NCBI GenBank assembly: GCA_900553985.1 | Contig: USFW01000019.1 | Location: 1-32,149, forward strand | DNA length: 32,149 nt | Direction of reading: 5' to 3' | DNA from: an uncultured Clostridium sp. | GTDB lineage: Bacteria; Bacillota; Clostridia; TANB77; CAG-508 | Translations under genes and position numbers: made by a program | Notes under the pieces: generated by a model | Databases searched by the model: none | What the model was told of the DNA's origin: nothing | What the model saw: only the letters and a program-made list of their open reading frames with translations | Part shown: in pieces, positions 21,877 through 30,249 of the stretch | How positions within the stretch are numbered: position 1 is the stretch's first letter | Layout of the letters: each line of letters begins with the position of its first letter

Positions 21877-21877
21877 A

Positions 21878-22231
21878 TTATTTTACCTCCTCTAAAGTTA
21901 TTCCATTTCCCCATAGCTCTTTAACTACATTGAAATCATCTGTTAAAGTAGCACCTTTAATTTCTGCTGAATTAAATATTGTTCCTGGTACTGCAACTAA
22001 TACAGGAACATCTCCTGATGTGCTATCTGCCTCTGATAATGCTATTGTGAAAGCTGGTTTTTCTGTTTTTGTATATTTAACTAGTTTCCCACTTTCTGCA
22101 TCATATGATAATAGTTGCCCTATTTCAATTTTTCCTTCTGACTGTTTTAACATAAAGTTTTTACCTAAAGGCCCTGAAATTTTATAAACTTTTGTATCAA
22201 ATTCAGTAACATTTTTAACTAAATTACTCAT
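21878..22231 (-). CDS. Head decoration protein
   Basis: The 117-residue beta-rich protein has a pattern typical of lambda gpD-like or related decoration proteins: GQLLSYDAESGKLVKYTKTEKPAFTIALSEAD, then VPVLVAVPGTIFNSAEIKGA and an acidic C-terminus. Such proteins cap capsid threefold axes. It overlaps the end of the protease/scaffold gene by 8 bases and is followed directly by the major capsid gene. The call rests on position and fold pattern. Confidence 0.68.
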   Translation of the reverse strand: MSNLVKNVTEFDTKVYKISGPLGKNFMLKQSEGKIEIGQLLSYDAESGKLVKYTKTEKPAFTIALSEADSTSGDVPVLVAVPGTIFNSAEIKGATLTDDFNVVKELWGNGITLEEVK

Positions 22232-23213
22232 AATATCCTCCTATTCTTGTTTTAGTGTCTTTTTCTTCATCTTTGTTTTCTTCTGTAAATTCTGCTGTTT
22301 TAGTAATGTTTTCAAATAAATGTTTGAATGGACTTTCTTCCTTAGAAAATTCTTTTAATTTATCAGCCATTGACATTTTTTCTTCTTCAGAAAATTCAAT
22401 TATTTTAGAATATTCTGCTTCTTCAAAAGCTTTATCAATAGCAAATTCTAATAGTCCTTGCATTACTGGTGGAAACTTAGAAATTATATTTTTCTTTGTT
22501 TCTTCTCTCTCTGCTTCTCTTGTAAACTCTGCTTTCGCTCTTGTATAAATTTCTTCAGGTGTTAAGTTATTTACAGGTTTATTAGTAACTATCATTCCTA
22601 AAGTATCTGCAATAGTTTTTAAAGTATCTGTTGAAAATTCTGCTGTTTTTTCAACTGTATATCCTGCTTCCCTTAATTTTTCAGCATAGTATTTCTCATT
22701 ATCTTTTTCCCACATTACATCAAATAAATTTTGCAATTTTACTTTTGTAGAATCTATTCCTTTTAAATACTCTACAAACTCATCAATTTTGCTTTGATTA
22801 TCTTCTTCTGCAAATTCTATTGTTTCTGTATTTTCCATAGCTGTTAAATCTTGTGAAAATTCACTGAAAGATTGGTCTAAATCTTTTAAATGTGGTGGTG
22901 CATATCCAAGTAATGCAAGATGATTAGGCTCTCCGTTTTCTCCAATACCGATTGAAAGATTAGGATACTGTTCTTTTATACTGTCTCCGAAAGAGTTATA
23001 AGAGAACTCTCCTATTAAATACCCCTCACTGTCTACATCAGTTACTTTACAGCTTCCTGCAATAGGTATAGCTGTTACAGGATAACCATTTTTTATCCAA
23101 TCGTTCACATGTCCTGCAGTGATTGAAAATTCTTTACCTACCCAAGACTTTAAAGTCTCTGTTGAATAATTACCTTTCTTTCCGTAATTTCCTGCTTTAA
23201 AAATTTTAGGCAT
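22224..23213 (-). CDS. Prohead protease / scaffold (Mu gpI-like)
   Basis: The 329-residue protein has an N-terminal protease domain (about 1-125) ending in the conserved NLSIGIGENGEPNHLALLGY segment, with the likely catalytic Ser and the NHLALLG motif typical of Mu gpI-like proteases. The rest (about 135-320) is charged and helical (EFSEEEKMSMADKLKEFS...), as in a scaffold. In Mu the I gene also encodes protease plus scaffold. EFAE/EFSE segments recur in the helical half, possibly as cut sites. The order portal, gpG, protease, decoration, capsid supports the call. Confidence 0.82.
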   Translation of the reverse strand: MPKIFKAGNYGKKGNYSTETLKSWVGKEFSITAGHVNDWIKNGYPVTAIPIAGSCKVTDVDSEGYLIGEFSYNSFGDSIKEQYPNLSIGIGENGEPNHLALLGYAPPHLKDLDQSFSEFSQDLTAMENTETIEFAEEDNQSKIDEFVEYLKGIDSTKVKLQNLFDVMWEKDNEKYYAEKLREAGYTVEKTAEFSTDTLKTIADTLGMIVTNKPVNNLTPEEIYTRAKAEFTREAEREETKKNIISKFPPVMQGLLEFAIDKAFEEAEYSKIIEFSEEEKMSMADKLKEFSKEESPFKHLFENITKTAEFTEENKDEEKDTKTRIGGYYE

Positions 23214-23230
23214 GTCATTCCTCCTTTCTC

Positions 23231-23485
23231 TTAATTTAATTCTTTATATTTTGCTACAACTTCATCAGTAATATATTTTCTGAATTCAGCTGTGATTGGG
23301 TGAACTATATCTACAAATTTTTTATTAACCTTAGTTGCTGGCATAGAAACTATTAAACCACTTTTACCTTCAATTACTTTTGCATTATGAATTACTAAGC
23401 AGTCGTTAAAAGTAATATCTACATATGATTTAAGATTTCCTGTATTTTGTTTTGGTACTCTGAATTTTAAATTTGTAATTTTCAT
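23231..23485 (-). CDS. SpoVG family protein
   Basis: The 84-residue product matches SpoVG along its length: MKITNLKFRV at the start, a beta strand (SYVDITFNDCLVIHNAKVIE), the signature GLIVSMPATK, then FVDIVHPITAEFRKYITDEVV and a terminal helix. SpoVG proteins bind nucleic acid and act as regulators in many bacteria. A copy inside a head-gene operon, between gpG-like and protease genes, is unusual. It might regulate phage or host expression, or have a new packaging-related role. The family call is strong; the role is unknown. Confidence 0.85.
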   Translation of the reverse strand: MKITNLKFRVPKQNTGNLKSYVDITFNDCLVIHNAKVIEGKSGLIVSMPATKVNKKFVDIVHPITAEFRKYITDEVVAKYKELN

Positions 23486-23488
23486 TTT

Positions 23489-24034
23489 TTACCGTCCTTT
23501 TATAATATATTTTGTTAAAATTGCTATGTATTTTCTTTTCATTTCTTGATTAATACCCATGTATCTATATTTTGGAATATCTCCCCAAGGAACTTTTGCT
23601 GTTCTTGAATGGCTTCTGACTGTAATTTTTCTTTTAGTTTTTGCAAGTTCTCCGTTCTTTTTATAACGTTTAACTCTCCTTGTATGCTGTCTTACAGTAA
23701 AAGAAACTTCTCCAAATTCACCTTTATCTGCTCCCTGATTTAATGTCCTTGCATAGATAACATTAGTTCCAACTCTTGCATAATTTCTACCTGCTGTATT
23801 TCTAAAAGAGTTATAAAGTCTGCCAGTATCTTTTAAAGTTTTACCACCTTCTTTACTCGCTCTTTTAGATTGTTTCCACTTTATTCCGTCAAAACTATGT
23901 TGTTCATCAATATTTCCACGAATCTCATTTTTCATATCAACAGATATTCTCATCATAGGTTCTTTAAGATTTCTACATCTCTTTAAAATCTCTTTTAATT
24001 TCTTTGAAGCTGTTCCTGATACTTTTATTCCCAT
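23489..24034 (-). CDS. Phage virion morphogenesis protein (Mu gpG-like)
   Basis: The 181-residue basic protein starts with a helical KVSGTASKKLKEILKRCRNLKEPM, followed by the family pattern FDGIKWKQSKRASKEGGKTLKDTGRLYNSF and ARVGTNVIYARTLNQGAD. This matches the Mu gpG family that works in tail completion and head-tail joining. It overlaps the portal-MuF gene by 10 bases. A lysine/arginine-rich loop (RQHTRRVKRYKKNGELAKTK) is an addition of about 30 residues not needed for the match. Confidence 0.8.
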   Translation of the reverse strand: MGIKVSGTASKKLKEILKRCRNLKEPMMRISVDMKNEIRGNIDEQHSFDGIKWKQSKRASKEGGKTLKDTGRLYNSFRNTAGRNYARVGTNVIYARTLNQGADKGEFGEVSFTVRQHTRRVKRYKKNGELAKTKRKITVRSHSRTAKVPWGDIPKYRYMGINQEMKRKYIAILTKYIIKGR

Positions 24035-26130
24035 TTAAAAGTTCCTTGTCTGCCTTTTTCTCCTGCTGTCATTTTTATATTATTCCAGTAGCTTTCAGCA
24101 GGATTACCTTTAAATCCTTTTATATCTACTTCAAAAACATCTTTAGAGACTTTAAGATTATATTTCTTAAGTTCCTCTTTATTACGAGAAATTACAGTTG
24201 AACGGCAATGAAAATGATTAGGTGGATAATATGTGCTCCAGAATAGGTCATCATATTTTTTTATAACTCCGTCAAGCTGTCTGCATATATTAGAAGTTCT
24301 ATTGTCTTCTATTGCTGAATATTCCCAATATGGATAATCTTCTACAACTTCAATTTGCTGTTTATAGTTTCCAATGCTGTATTGTGTCATCATATTAGTT
24401 CTATAAACATTCTCTAGGTAATAACCTTGTTTCCCTAATCCAGCTTTATTTATAGCTTCCTCACAATTTTTTACCCATTGCTTAAATGTAGTTCCATTTT
24501 CAAGTGATTTTTTCATGCTATCAAATAATCTCGTAGTAATTTCTAAATCATTTGATTTTTTAAGCCATACAAAATTTGCTCTCACATCTTCTGTTACTTC
24601 CTCTATCGTGTCATACAATACAGGCATTTTATCTAAGAATGATTTTATAGCTTCCTCAAACTTCATTTTGAATGGGTCAAATTCGTCTATAACTTCATTA
24701 AAAGTTGTATATCTTGAATTACTGAAACCTTTTATTCTTGAAATTATTAAGTCATCTTCAAGCATTGAATAATCTAAATTAAGTACAAAGTCATCTCCCT
24801 CTTTTATATTCATTATCTGTTCAATAATTTGTTGTGAAATATCCTCCGTAAACTTATCTAATTTTGCAAGAATATAAGCATTAAATGTATTTGCTCCCTC
24901 AATAGTATTAAATAATTTCTTATCCTCATCTTCGGCAAACTCATTTATATTTATTACTGAATTAGTTTTTTTTAATATCTTTGTATAATCTATACCTAAG
25001 TATTCTCCAAGATATTCATTTTCTAATTCATAACCTGCTGTTGAAAGTTTATTAATATTATCTAGCTTTATTCCAATGAATTCCTGCTCTTTTTTATCAA
25101 TTTCAGCTTGTTCTTCCTCTGTAACTGCTTTTTCAAGTTTCCAAGTAAATAGTGTTGGGTCATATCCAAAATACTCACTGTCAAGCTGTATTAACTGATA
25201 TAAGCTGTCTGAACAGAAATTACATATTTCTTGTACTACTTGTTCAAATCCCTCTTTATGTATCTCTCCTAAGGCTTGAGTACCTTTTCCATTTTTACTG
25301 CTCGATTCTAGTGTTAATGTAGAGCCTAAAATATTTTGTATTAATTTTTCTTTTTCTACTGCATATAATTTTGTGTATATTTCAGGGTCTAAATCTGATA
25401 ATCTTATAAATTCAAAACTATCTTTAAGAGAATGATTTCTATCAACAGGAACACCTATTGCATTTTTACCTCTTGCTTTTAAAACTGTTTCTCCAATAGC
25501 TTTTACTTCTTTTTCATCAAGATTTTCATTATATGGGAATACTATAATCGTATCTCCATATTTTTCTGCTAGTCCTCTTAATTGTCTTGAATACATTTCT
25601 TTATCCAAAAATGCTTGTTGACAGCTTTCAAATATTGTTTTACCTGTCGGTTGTGCAGGATTCCATTTATGAATACATAATAAGAATTTATCTCTATTCA
25701 AATCAGTTTCATTTGTTCCTATTCTTAATACCCATTTTTTGTCAGATGTTTTATATGTCACATATTTATATGGAATAGGTATTAATGAATTAACAGTAAA
25801 ATCTTCATTATAAACTATCTCAAAACAGCTGTAACCGTAGTATCTGGCTGTAATCATATGATTTATAATTCTATTAAATTTTATATTTGAAAATCTTTGA
25901 TTAATTTCTTTTGCTTGTTCGTCATTTTCAGGATTTTCAGCTATAACACTTAATATTCTTCCTGCTGTTTCTCTTTCTATTTTATTAAGTGCTGATGTAA
26001 TATCTATATCTAAAAGTAATCTATCTATTGTTTCATCTGTGATTTTATTAGTCTCTGGTGAACTTTCACTAAATAATTTAATCACTGCTGATGTAATAAT
26101 TTCTTTCTGAACTTTATTTTTCTTTGCCAT
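24025..26130 (-). CDS. Portal protein (DUF935, Mu gp29-like) fused to a MuF head domain
   Basis: The 701-residue protein joins two phage functions. Residues 1 to about 440 match DUF935, the Mu gp29-type portal through which DNA is packaged (LLDIDITSALNKIERETAGRIL, YYGYSCFEIVYN, GTQALGEIHKE). Residues about 540-701 match the MuF / SPP1 gp7 type minor head protein, with NVYRTNMMTQYSIGNYKQQ, YWEYSAIEDNRTSNICRQLDGV and YYPPNHFHCRSTVISR. In Mu these are separate genes (29 and 30). No stop or frameshift separates the parts here. It lies downstream of the large terminase gene and overlaps the gpG-like gene. Confidence 0.85.
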   Translation of the reverse strand: MAKKNKVQKEIITSAVIKLFSESSPETNKITDETIDRLLLDIDITSALNKIERETAGRILSVIAENPENDEQAKEINQRFSNIKFNRIINHMITARYYGYSCFEIVYNEDFTVNSLIPIPYKYVTYKTSDKKWVLRIGTNETDLNRDKFLLCIHKWNPAQPTGKTIFESCQQAFLDKEMYSRQLRGLAEKYGDTIIVFPYNENLDEKEVKAIGETVLKARGKNAIGVPVDRNHSLKDSFEFIRLSDLDPEIYTKLYAVEKEKLIQNILGSTLTLESSSKNGKGTQALGEIHKEGFEQVVQEICNFCSDSLYQLIQLDSEYFGYDPTLFTWKLEKAVTEEEQAEIDKKEQEFIGIKLDNINKLSTAGYELENEYLGEYLGIDYTKILKKTNSVININEFAEDEDKKLFNTIEGANTFNAYILAKLDKFTEDISQQIIEQIMNIKEGDDFVLNLDYSMLEDDLIISRIKGFSNSRYTTFNEVIDEFDPFKMKFEEAIKSFLDKMPVLYDTIEEVTEDVRANFVWLKKSNDLEITTRLFDSMKKSLENGTTFKQWVKNCEEAINKAGLGKQGYYLENVYRTNMMTQYSIGNYKQQIEVVEDYPYWEYSAIEDNRTSNICRQLDGVIKKYDDLFWSTYYPPNHFHCRSTVISRNKEELKKYNLKVSKDVFEVDIKGFKGNPAESYWNNIKMTAGEKGRQGTFKWE

Positions 26131-26140
26131 TTCTCACCTC

Positions 26141-27463
26141 CTAAATACCAATATATTTTTTCTTTCTAAGTCTATTTTTTAAAGGTATAAAATCATATTC
26201 TTCTAGTCCATAACTCATTGCATCAAAACTATGTGCATCAAGATTATATTTTCCTGATTGAATTTCTCCATTTTTATCTTTCTTATACACACATTCCTCA
26301 GCTTCTTTTTTAGTATTTGGACATCTATTAATATCAATTACAATTCTTGAAAAACTTCTTAGTAACTGTTCGTGATATTCGACAGAGCCTTTTCCTTTTG
26401 TTGCTCCGTCAATGTTAAATCCCTCATCATAAAAATCTGCTATTGTCTGAGACGAAGCACTATCTGCATAAATTGGTATATTATTATCTTTTAAAGGCTG
26501 TAATCCTTGCATTAATTCTTGTGTAGTCTTGCCTTTGTCATAATATTCCCAATATATATATAGCTCATTTAAAGCTGTATTAACTGCCATTTTCAAACCA
26601 CACGTATATGAAATAGAAAATCCCCAGTCAATACCTCTGTATTCATCTCTTTTAGTAAGTTTATCCTTAACATATCTCTCATATACATCTTCTTCAAATA
26701 CAGCATTATATAAAACTAAATCTCCATCTGCTCCAAATTTTCCGTCTCTAGCAATTCTTTTTATTCTAGGGTCTTTTTCACTTTCAAGTTCATATATAAA
26801 ATTCTTAGGTAAAAATGGATTGTCCCTATATGTAGAATGATGTATTATTACTGTCTGCTTTAATTCTTCTCCACTTTCAAGTTGAATTTTATCTATAAAT
26901 TTAATTTTTCTTTTTCTGTATAATTCATCTTCACTTATGTTATATCCCTCTTCTGTAAAGAACATTTTATAAATTGATGAAAGCCTTGAAACAGGGTTAC
27001 ACATGAAAATAATCTTACTTCTAATATTATGAGTTCTTAATCTTTTTCTAAGCTCTTTTATATCGTCCAATGTAAGTTCATCAGCTTCTTCTATAAGAAT
27101 AAGGTCTATATTTTTAATAGATTTTAACTTTCTCCAATCGTCCATTCCTTTAAAAATAATTTTTGTTCCTGTAACCTTATTTTCAAATTCATATGGAGAT
27201 TTTATATATTTCCATTCATCATCCATTCCTAGTGTAGAAATAGCTTCTTTTAAATCTTCAAAGCAACTATCTTTTAAAGTGGCATAAACTTTTCTTACAA
27301 CTAGTATTCTTCTTTTTTCTAATGCTCCGAGTAATGCAACTTTTAAAAATCCTGTAAAACTCTTTCCACTTGCATATCCTCCAATCATAAGAAGAATATC
27401 AAAGTCATTTTCTTGAAATATATTTGCAAAATGTTCCCCAAATTCTAAATCTATTTCATTCAT
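26141..27463 (-). CDS. Terminase large subunit (PBSX family)
   Basis: The 440-residue protein is the DNA-packaging motor. Walker A is GGYASGKS (28-35). Walker B is LILIEEADE (121-129). The nuclease domain shows IDWGFSISYTC, YADSASSQTIADF and a late DAHSFDAMSYGLEEY, acidic residues of an RNase H-like fold. The length is normal for PBSX XtmB-like proteins. It starts at an ATG that overlaps the stop of the small subunit gene, so the two are coupled. Confidence 0.94.
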   Translation of the reverse strand: MNEIDLEFGEHFANIFQENDFDILLMIGGYASGKSFTGFLKVALLGALEKRRILVVRKVYATLKDSCFEDLKEAISTLGMDDEWKYIKSPYEFENKVTGTKIIFKGMDDWRKLKSIKNIDLILIEEADELTLDDIKELRKRLRTHNIRSKIIFMCNPVSRLSSIYKMFFTEEGYNISEDELYRKRKIKFIDKIQLESGEELKQTVIIHHSTYRDNPFLPKNFIYELESEKDPRIKRIARDGKFGADGDLVLYNAVFEEDVYERYVKDKLTKRDEYRGIDWGFSISYTCGLKMAVNTALNELYIYWEYYDKGKTTQELMQGLQPLKDNNIPIYADSASSQTIADFYDEGFNIDGATKGKGSVEYHEQLLRSFSRIVIDINRCPNTKKEAEECVYKKDKNGEIQSGKYNLDAHSFDAMSYGLEEYDFIPLKNRLRKKKYIGI

Positions 27464-28113
27464 TATTTAACCACCTTGATATTTATAGTTCTGTCTTTGA
27501 TTTTTTCTTCTTTATCCTCTTTGTCTTGTCTAATATACATTTTCATTTCAGGTATTCCTAAAATATCAGATTGTCCTTTTATAGACTTAATAAATAAGTT
27601 TGCTATACTTTCCCTAAGTGCAACTTCTTTTACATCAATAGTTCCTTGTCTTTCTTCAGAAAAAGTCTTAACCATTAAATTATGCAGTAATGTTACAGAT
27701 AACTTTCTATCTTCTATATGTTGCTTAGTATAAAATTCTTGCACTTCTTTATATACCTCTTGCATAAACTTTTCTTGTTGGTCTATCCATTTCTCTTTTG
27801 CTGAATACTCTCCTAATGTACTCAAAGGTATTCCGACTTTTTCCGATGTTTCCTTTAATGTACTACCTGCAATAACCATTGATTTTGCTTTAATAATCTG
27901 TTTTTTTTTATTATCTGCAACTGCACCCTTAGTTGCACCCTCTACATCTACGAGTTGCACCCAATCATTGCCATTTTTTTTATCTCTATTTTTCCAACTT
28001 TTAATAGTATTCTCAGAAATATTAAAATGTTCAGCTAATTTTTTAATTGATATTTTATGTGTCTCGTAATATTCTTTAATTTTATCTCTTACAGGGTCTC
28101 TTATATTTGCCAC
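27463..28113 (-). CDS. Terminase small subunit (PBSX XtmA-like)
   Basis: The 216-residue protein has an N-terminal helix-turn-helix (KISIKKLAEHFNISENTIKSWKNRD), then a second HTH-like segment (STLKETSEKVGIPLSTLGEYSAKEKW) and a helical oligomerisation region. This is the usual plan of PBSX-type small terminases, which recognise the pac or cos site. I use GTG at 28113, with a purine-rich GAGGTGG ahead. The large subunit follows with overlap. Confidence 0.85.
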   Translation of the reverse strand: MANIRDPVRDKIKEYYETHKISIKKLAEHFNISENTIKSWKNRDKKNGNDWVQLVDVEGATKGAVADNKKKQIIKAKSMVIAGSTLKETSEKVGIPLSTLGEYSAKEKWIDQQEKFMQEVYKEVQEFYTKQHIEDRKLSVTLLHNLMVKTFSEERQGTIDVKEVALRESIANLFIKSIKGQSDILGIPEMKMYIRQDKEDKEEKIKDRTINIKVVK

Positions 28114-28126
28114 ACCACCACCTCAT

Positions 28127-28297
28127 TTATTGTTGTTCTATGTTCTTTATGAATATCAGTGCCTCGTGATAGGCTTTATCTGCCTCACTAAAATATCCAA
28201 TATGATTATTTTTTCCGTTTACTCTTACACGACATCTATATTGCCCTGTAAATTTATCTCTGTTTATACAAATTTTAGGTTTTAAATTTTGAAACAT
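28127..28297 (-). CDS. Small AP2-like DNA-binding protein
   Basis: The 56-residue product reads GQYRCRVRVNGKNNHIGYFSEADKAYHEAL (split as GQYRCRVRVNGK and NHIGYFSEADKAYHEAL). This is the three-strand plus helix pattern of AP2/ERF-type domains, known in phage and homing-nuclease proteins. It has no nuclease part. The ATG lies inside the end of the methyltransferase gene and overlaps it by 16 bases in another frame. The stop lies 13 bases before the small terminase start. It may help in DNA recognition for packaging or gene control. The pattern is clear; the role is open. Confidence 0.68.
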   Translation of the reverse strand: MFQNLKPKICINRDKFTGQYRCRVRVNGKNNHIGYFSEADKAYHEALIFIKNIEQQ

Positions 28298-29307
28298 TGT
28301 TTTATTACTTCCTCCACTACTTTTTTCATCATTAATGGTGGGACAGACATTCCAACGATGTATTTTACAGATTCATCTCCAAAATTATAATCAATAGGGA
28401 ATGAACTACATTTTATTAATGCTTCATCAGATAATCTATAAGGCTGTTCATAATGTATAAGAGGTCCACCATCAGAAGCAGTTATAGTAACTAAAACTTT
28501 GTTTTTTGAACATTTATAATAATTGAAAAGACTTCCTTTAGGGTGTACTTTTGACAATGGACTTCCTGCTGGGCATTTTTTCCAATAATCAAAAATAGCA
28601 TCAGAAATTTTTCTACCAAATCTTTCTTTTAAAGTTCTTTCAACTTCTCCAAATAAAATAGGTTTTTCATTAAATTTTATATTTAGTTTTGGAAAATTTA
28701 AGTCTTTTCTTCTTGCTATAAAAAACGTTCTCTCTCTTAATTGCGGAACTCCCATTGTAGCAGCATTAAATAAAAATAACTGTACATCATAACCAATTTC
28801 TTTAAATCTATCTGCTATTGCCTTAACATATCCTTTAGCATTACCTAAAATTAAACCTTTTACATTTTCTGCAATAACTATTTTAGGTTGAAGTTTTTCA
28901 ACTACATCTAAAAAATCAAAAAATAAATCTGATAAAACCTGTTCTGCTTGTCCTTCTCTAAACTTTTTATTTTTGCCCCATGCTTTTTCTCTGCTCCCTG
29001 CAATAGAAAAAGTACTACATGGTGGGCTACCGTCTAAAATATCTAAATTAAATAATTCTTCTGGTAATTTTTCATTTGGAATATTTTTAAATTCCTGCAC
29101 TCCCATTAAAAATGGATATTTTGGATTGTGATTTGCTCTATAAATATTCATTATTTTAGGGTCTATTTCAACATTTCCAATGACTTCACAACCATTTAAT
29201 TTATAGCCCATACTTGAGCCACCACCACAACTGAAACAAGTAAAAACTTTTAAACCGTTCTTTTTTATATTTTTTAAATCTTCAAGTTTCCAAATATAAT
29301 TGTCCAT
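28282..29307 (-). CDS. DNA (cytosine-5)-methyltransferase, orphan
   Basis: The 341-residue enzyme carries the C5 methyltransferase motifs in order: FSCGGGSSMG (I, cofactor binding), DGSPPCSTFS with catalytic Cys97 (IV), AENVKG (VI), QLRERTFFIARR (VIII) and VGMSVPPLMMKKVV (X). No restriction endonuclease gene is adjacent, so it is probably an orphan that protects phage DNA or marks it. The target-recognition part (about 205-290) is short and its target cannot be predicted. It follows the ParB-like gene by 9 bases. Such pairs are common in phage early-to-late transition regions. Confidence 0.93.
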   Translation of the reverse strand: MDNYIWKLEDLKNIKKNGLKVFTCFSCGGGSSMGYKLNGCEVIGNVEIDPKIMNIYRANHNPKYPFLMGVQEFKNIPNEKLPEELFNLDILDGSPPCSTFSIAGSREKAWGKNKKFREGQAEQVLSDLFFDFLDVVEKLQPKIVIAENVKGLILGNAKGYVKAIADRFKEIGYDVQLFLFNAATMGVPQLRERTFFIARRKDLNFPKLNIKFNEKPILFGEVERTLKERFGRKISDAIFDYWKKCPAGSPLSKVHPKGSLFNYYKCSKNKVLVTITASDGGPLIHYEQPYRLSDEALIKCSSFPIDYNFGDESVKYIVGMSVPPLMMKKVVEEVIKQCFKI

Positions 29308-29316
29308 AGTTTCCTC

Positions 29317-29844
29317 CTAATTAAATTCAAATCCACATTTAGGGCAACAATGGGCAAATTCTGTATATTCTTCATCTTCTAAATCAATTTCTTTGTTTTT
29401 ATCCTCATAGCTTTCAGGAACATCTAAATTTTGATTTAACATTTTCTCCACTTCTCTATCATCAAATCCCGTTAAAGATAAATCAAAATCTTCTATCTGC
29501 AAAGCATTTAATTCATATTCAAGGACTTCTAAATCAAATCCCGTATTCATTGTTAGCTTATTATGAGCAATTATATAGGCTCTTTCTTCGTCTGCTGTCA
29601 TTCCACTAAGAATAATACAAGGCACTTCTTTTAGTCCTAGTTCTTTCGCAGCTAGGTATCTTCCATGTCCCTCTATTATTCCCATATTCTCATTTACTGC
29701 TATTGGGTCATTAAATCCAAATTGTTCTATTGAATTTTTTATTTGTGCAATCTGCCAATCTGGGTGTTCTTTAGCATTATTTTCATATGGTGTAATCTCA
29801 TCTAAGTTTATTAATTTTGTTTTCAGTTCTCTAATCTCTTTCAC
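29317..29844 (-). CDS. ParB-like nuclease-domain protein
   Basis: The 175-residue protein shows a ParB/Srx-type N-domain: LINLDEITPYENNAKEHP, IKNSIEQFGFNDPIAV, the box IIEGHGRYLAAKELGL and DEERAYIIAHNKL. A C-terminal CCPKCGFEF looks like a zinc knuckle. The DNA-binding HTH of true ParB is absent. I choose GTG at 29844, behind AGGAGG at 29848-29853. A start at 29886 would lie inside the terminator hairpin. Together with the methyltransferase it may act on phage DNA, perhaps as a nickase or an adaptor; the activity is not proven by sequence. Confidence 0.85.
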   Translation of the reverse strand: MKEIRELKTKLINLDEITPYENNAKEHPDWQIAQIKNSIEQFGFNDPIAVNENMGIIEGHGRYLAAKELGLKEVPCIILSGMTADEERAYIIAHNKLTMNTGFDLEVLEYELNALQIEDFDLSLTGFDDREVEKMLNQNLDVPESYEDKNKEIDLEDEEYTEFAHCCPKCGFEFN

Positions 29845-29862
29845 TGCTCCTCCTTTCGTTGT

Positions 29863-29926
29863 AAATAAAAAAGGCGGGTAGTTCAAAAATATTAGATTAC
29901 TCTAATACTAACTGAACTATCCCGCC
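29863..29926 (-). terminator. Strong terminator before the late operon
   Basis: On the - strand GGCGGGATAGTTCA (29926-29913) pairs with TGAACTACCCGCC (29885-29873), with one bulge and an inner hairpin. TTTTTTATTTAC follows. Late transcription must read through or start just after it. Confidence 0.75.
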
Positions 29927-30020
29927 AATACAGGCTTGAGACCGTTTCTATTGTTTTTACATTGATGACTGTTTGGTTTGGTAAAGCCGTCAATACAGAC
30001 TTGACTTTATCCTCAATCAT
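29892..30020 (-). CDS. Possible 42-aa small protein of unknown function
   Basis: An open frame MIEDKVKSVLTALPNQTVIN... runs 42 codons and ends inside the terminator hairpin. It is polar with a helical start. The ribosome site is weak (AAAGTAACAA). The frame covers most of an otherwise empty 200-base gap between the ParB-like and AbrB-like genes. Within it an imperfect direct repeat CAATACAGRCTTGA occurs at 29926-29939 and 29991-30004. I give it modest confidence. Confidence 0.4.
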   Translation of the reverse strand: MIEDKVKSVLTALPNQTVINVKTIETVSSLYWRDSSVSIRVI

Positions 30021-30055
30021 TTGTTACTTTTCACTTATATTATATCATCTTTTCT

Positions 30056-30235
30056 TTATTTATCAATCTTTTTTATAGATATAACCTTTGTTTTTTCATT
30101 GAAAGAAATCTCTACATTTCTATCATCTGGGGTAATTCCCATTTTTTTTATATATTCTATAGGGAAAGACATTGTATATTGCTCTGTTAATTTTCCGTTC
30201 GGTTTCCTATATCCAATCTTTTTTACAGGTTTCAT
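30056..30235 (-). CDS. Small AbrB/MazE-like DNA-binding protein
   Basis: The 59-residue product has the swapped-hairpin pattern: GKLTEQYTMSFPIEYIKKMGI then VEISFNEKTKVISIKK. This is typical of AbrB/SpoVT regulators and MazE-like antitoxins. AGGAG (30244-30248) precedes the ATG. Back to back with it lies the promoter of the + strand RNA at 30285, with the palindrome ATAGTCTAT (30267-30275) in its -10 element. The same arrangement is found at 17717-17756 with a different regulator. It could tune the antitoxin RNA promoter. No toxin protein of MazF or similar type is next to it. Confidence 0.7.
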   Translation of the reverse strand: MKPVKKIGYRKPNGKLTEQYTMSFPIEYIKKMGITPDDRNVEISFNEKTKVISIKKIDK

Positions 30236-30249
30236 TTACTTTGCTCCTA

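Noticed and set aside
29873..29926. tRNA-like sequence on the - strand (GGCGGGATAGTTCAGTTAG resembles a tRNA 5' half)
   Set aside because: No anticodon or T arm follows. The segment folds as a terminator hairpin with its 3' partner and overlaps a small open frame, so the likeness is probably chance.
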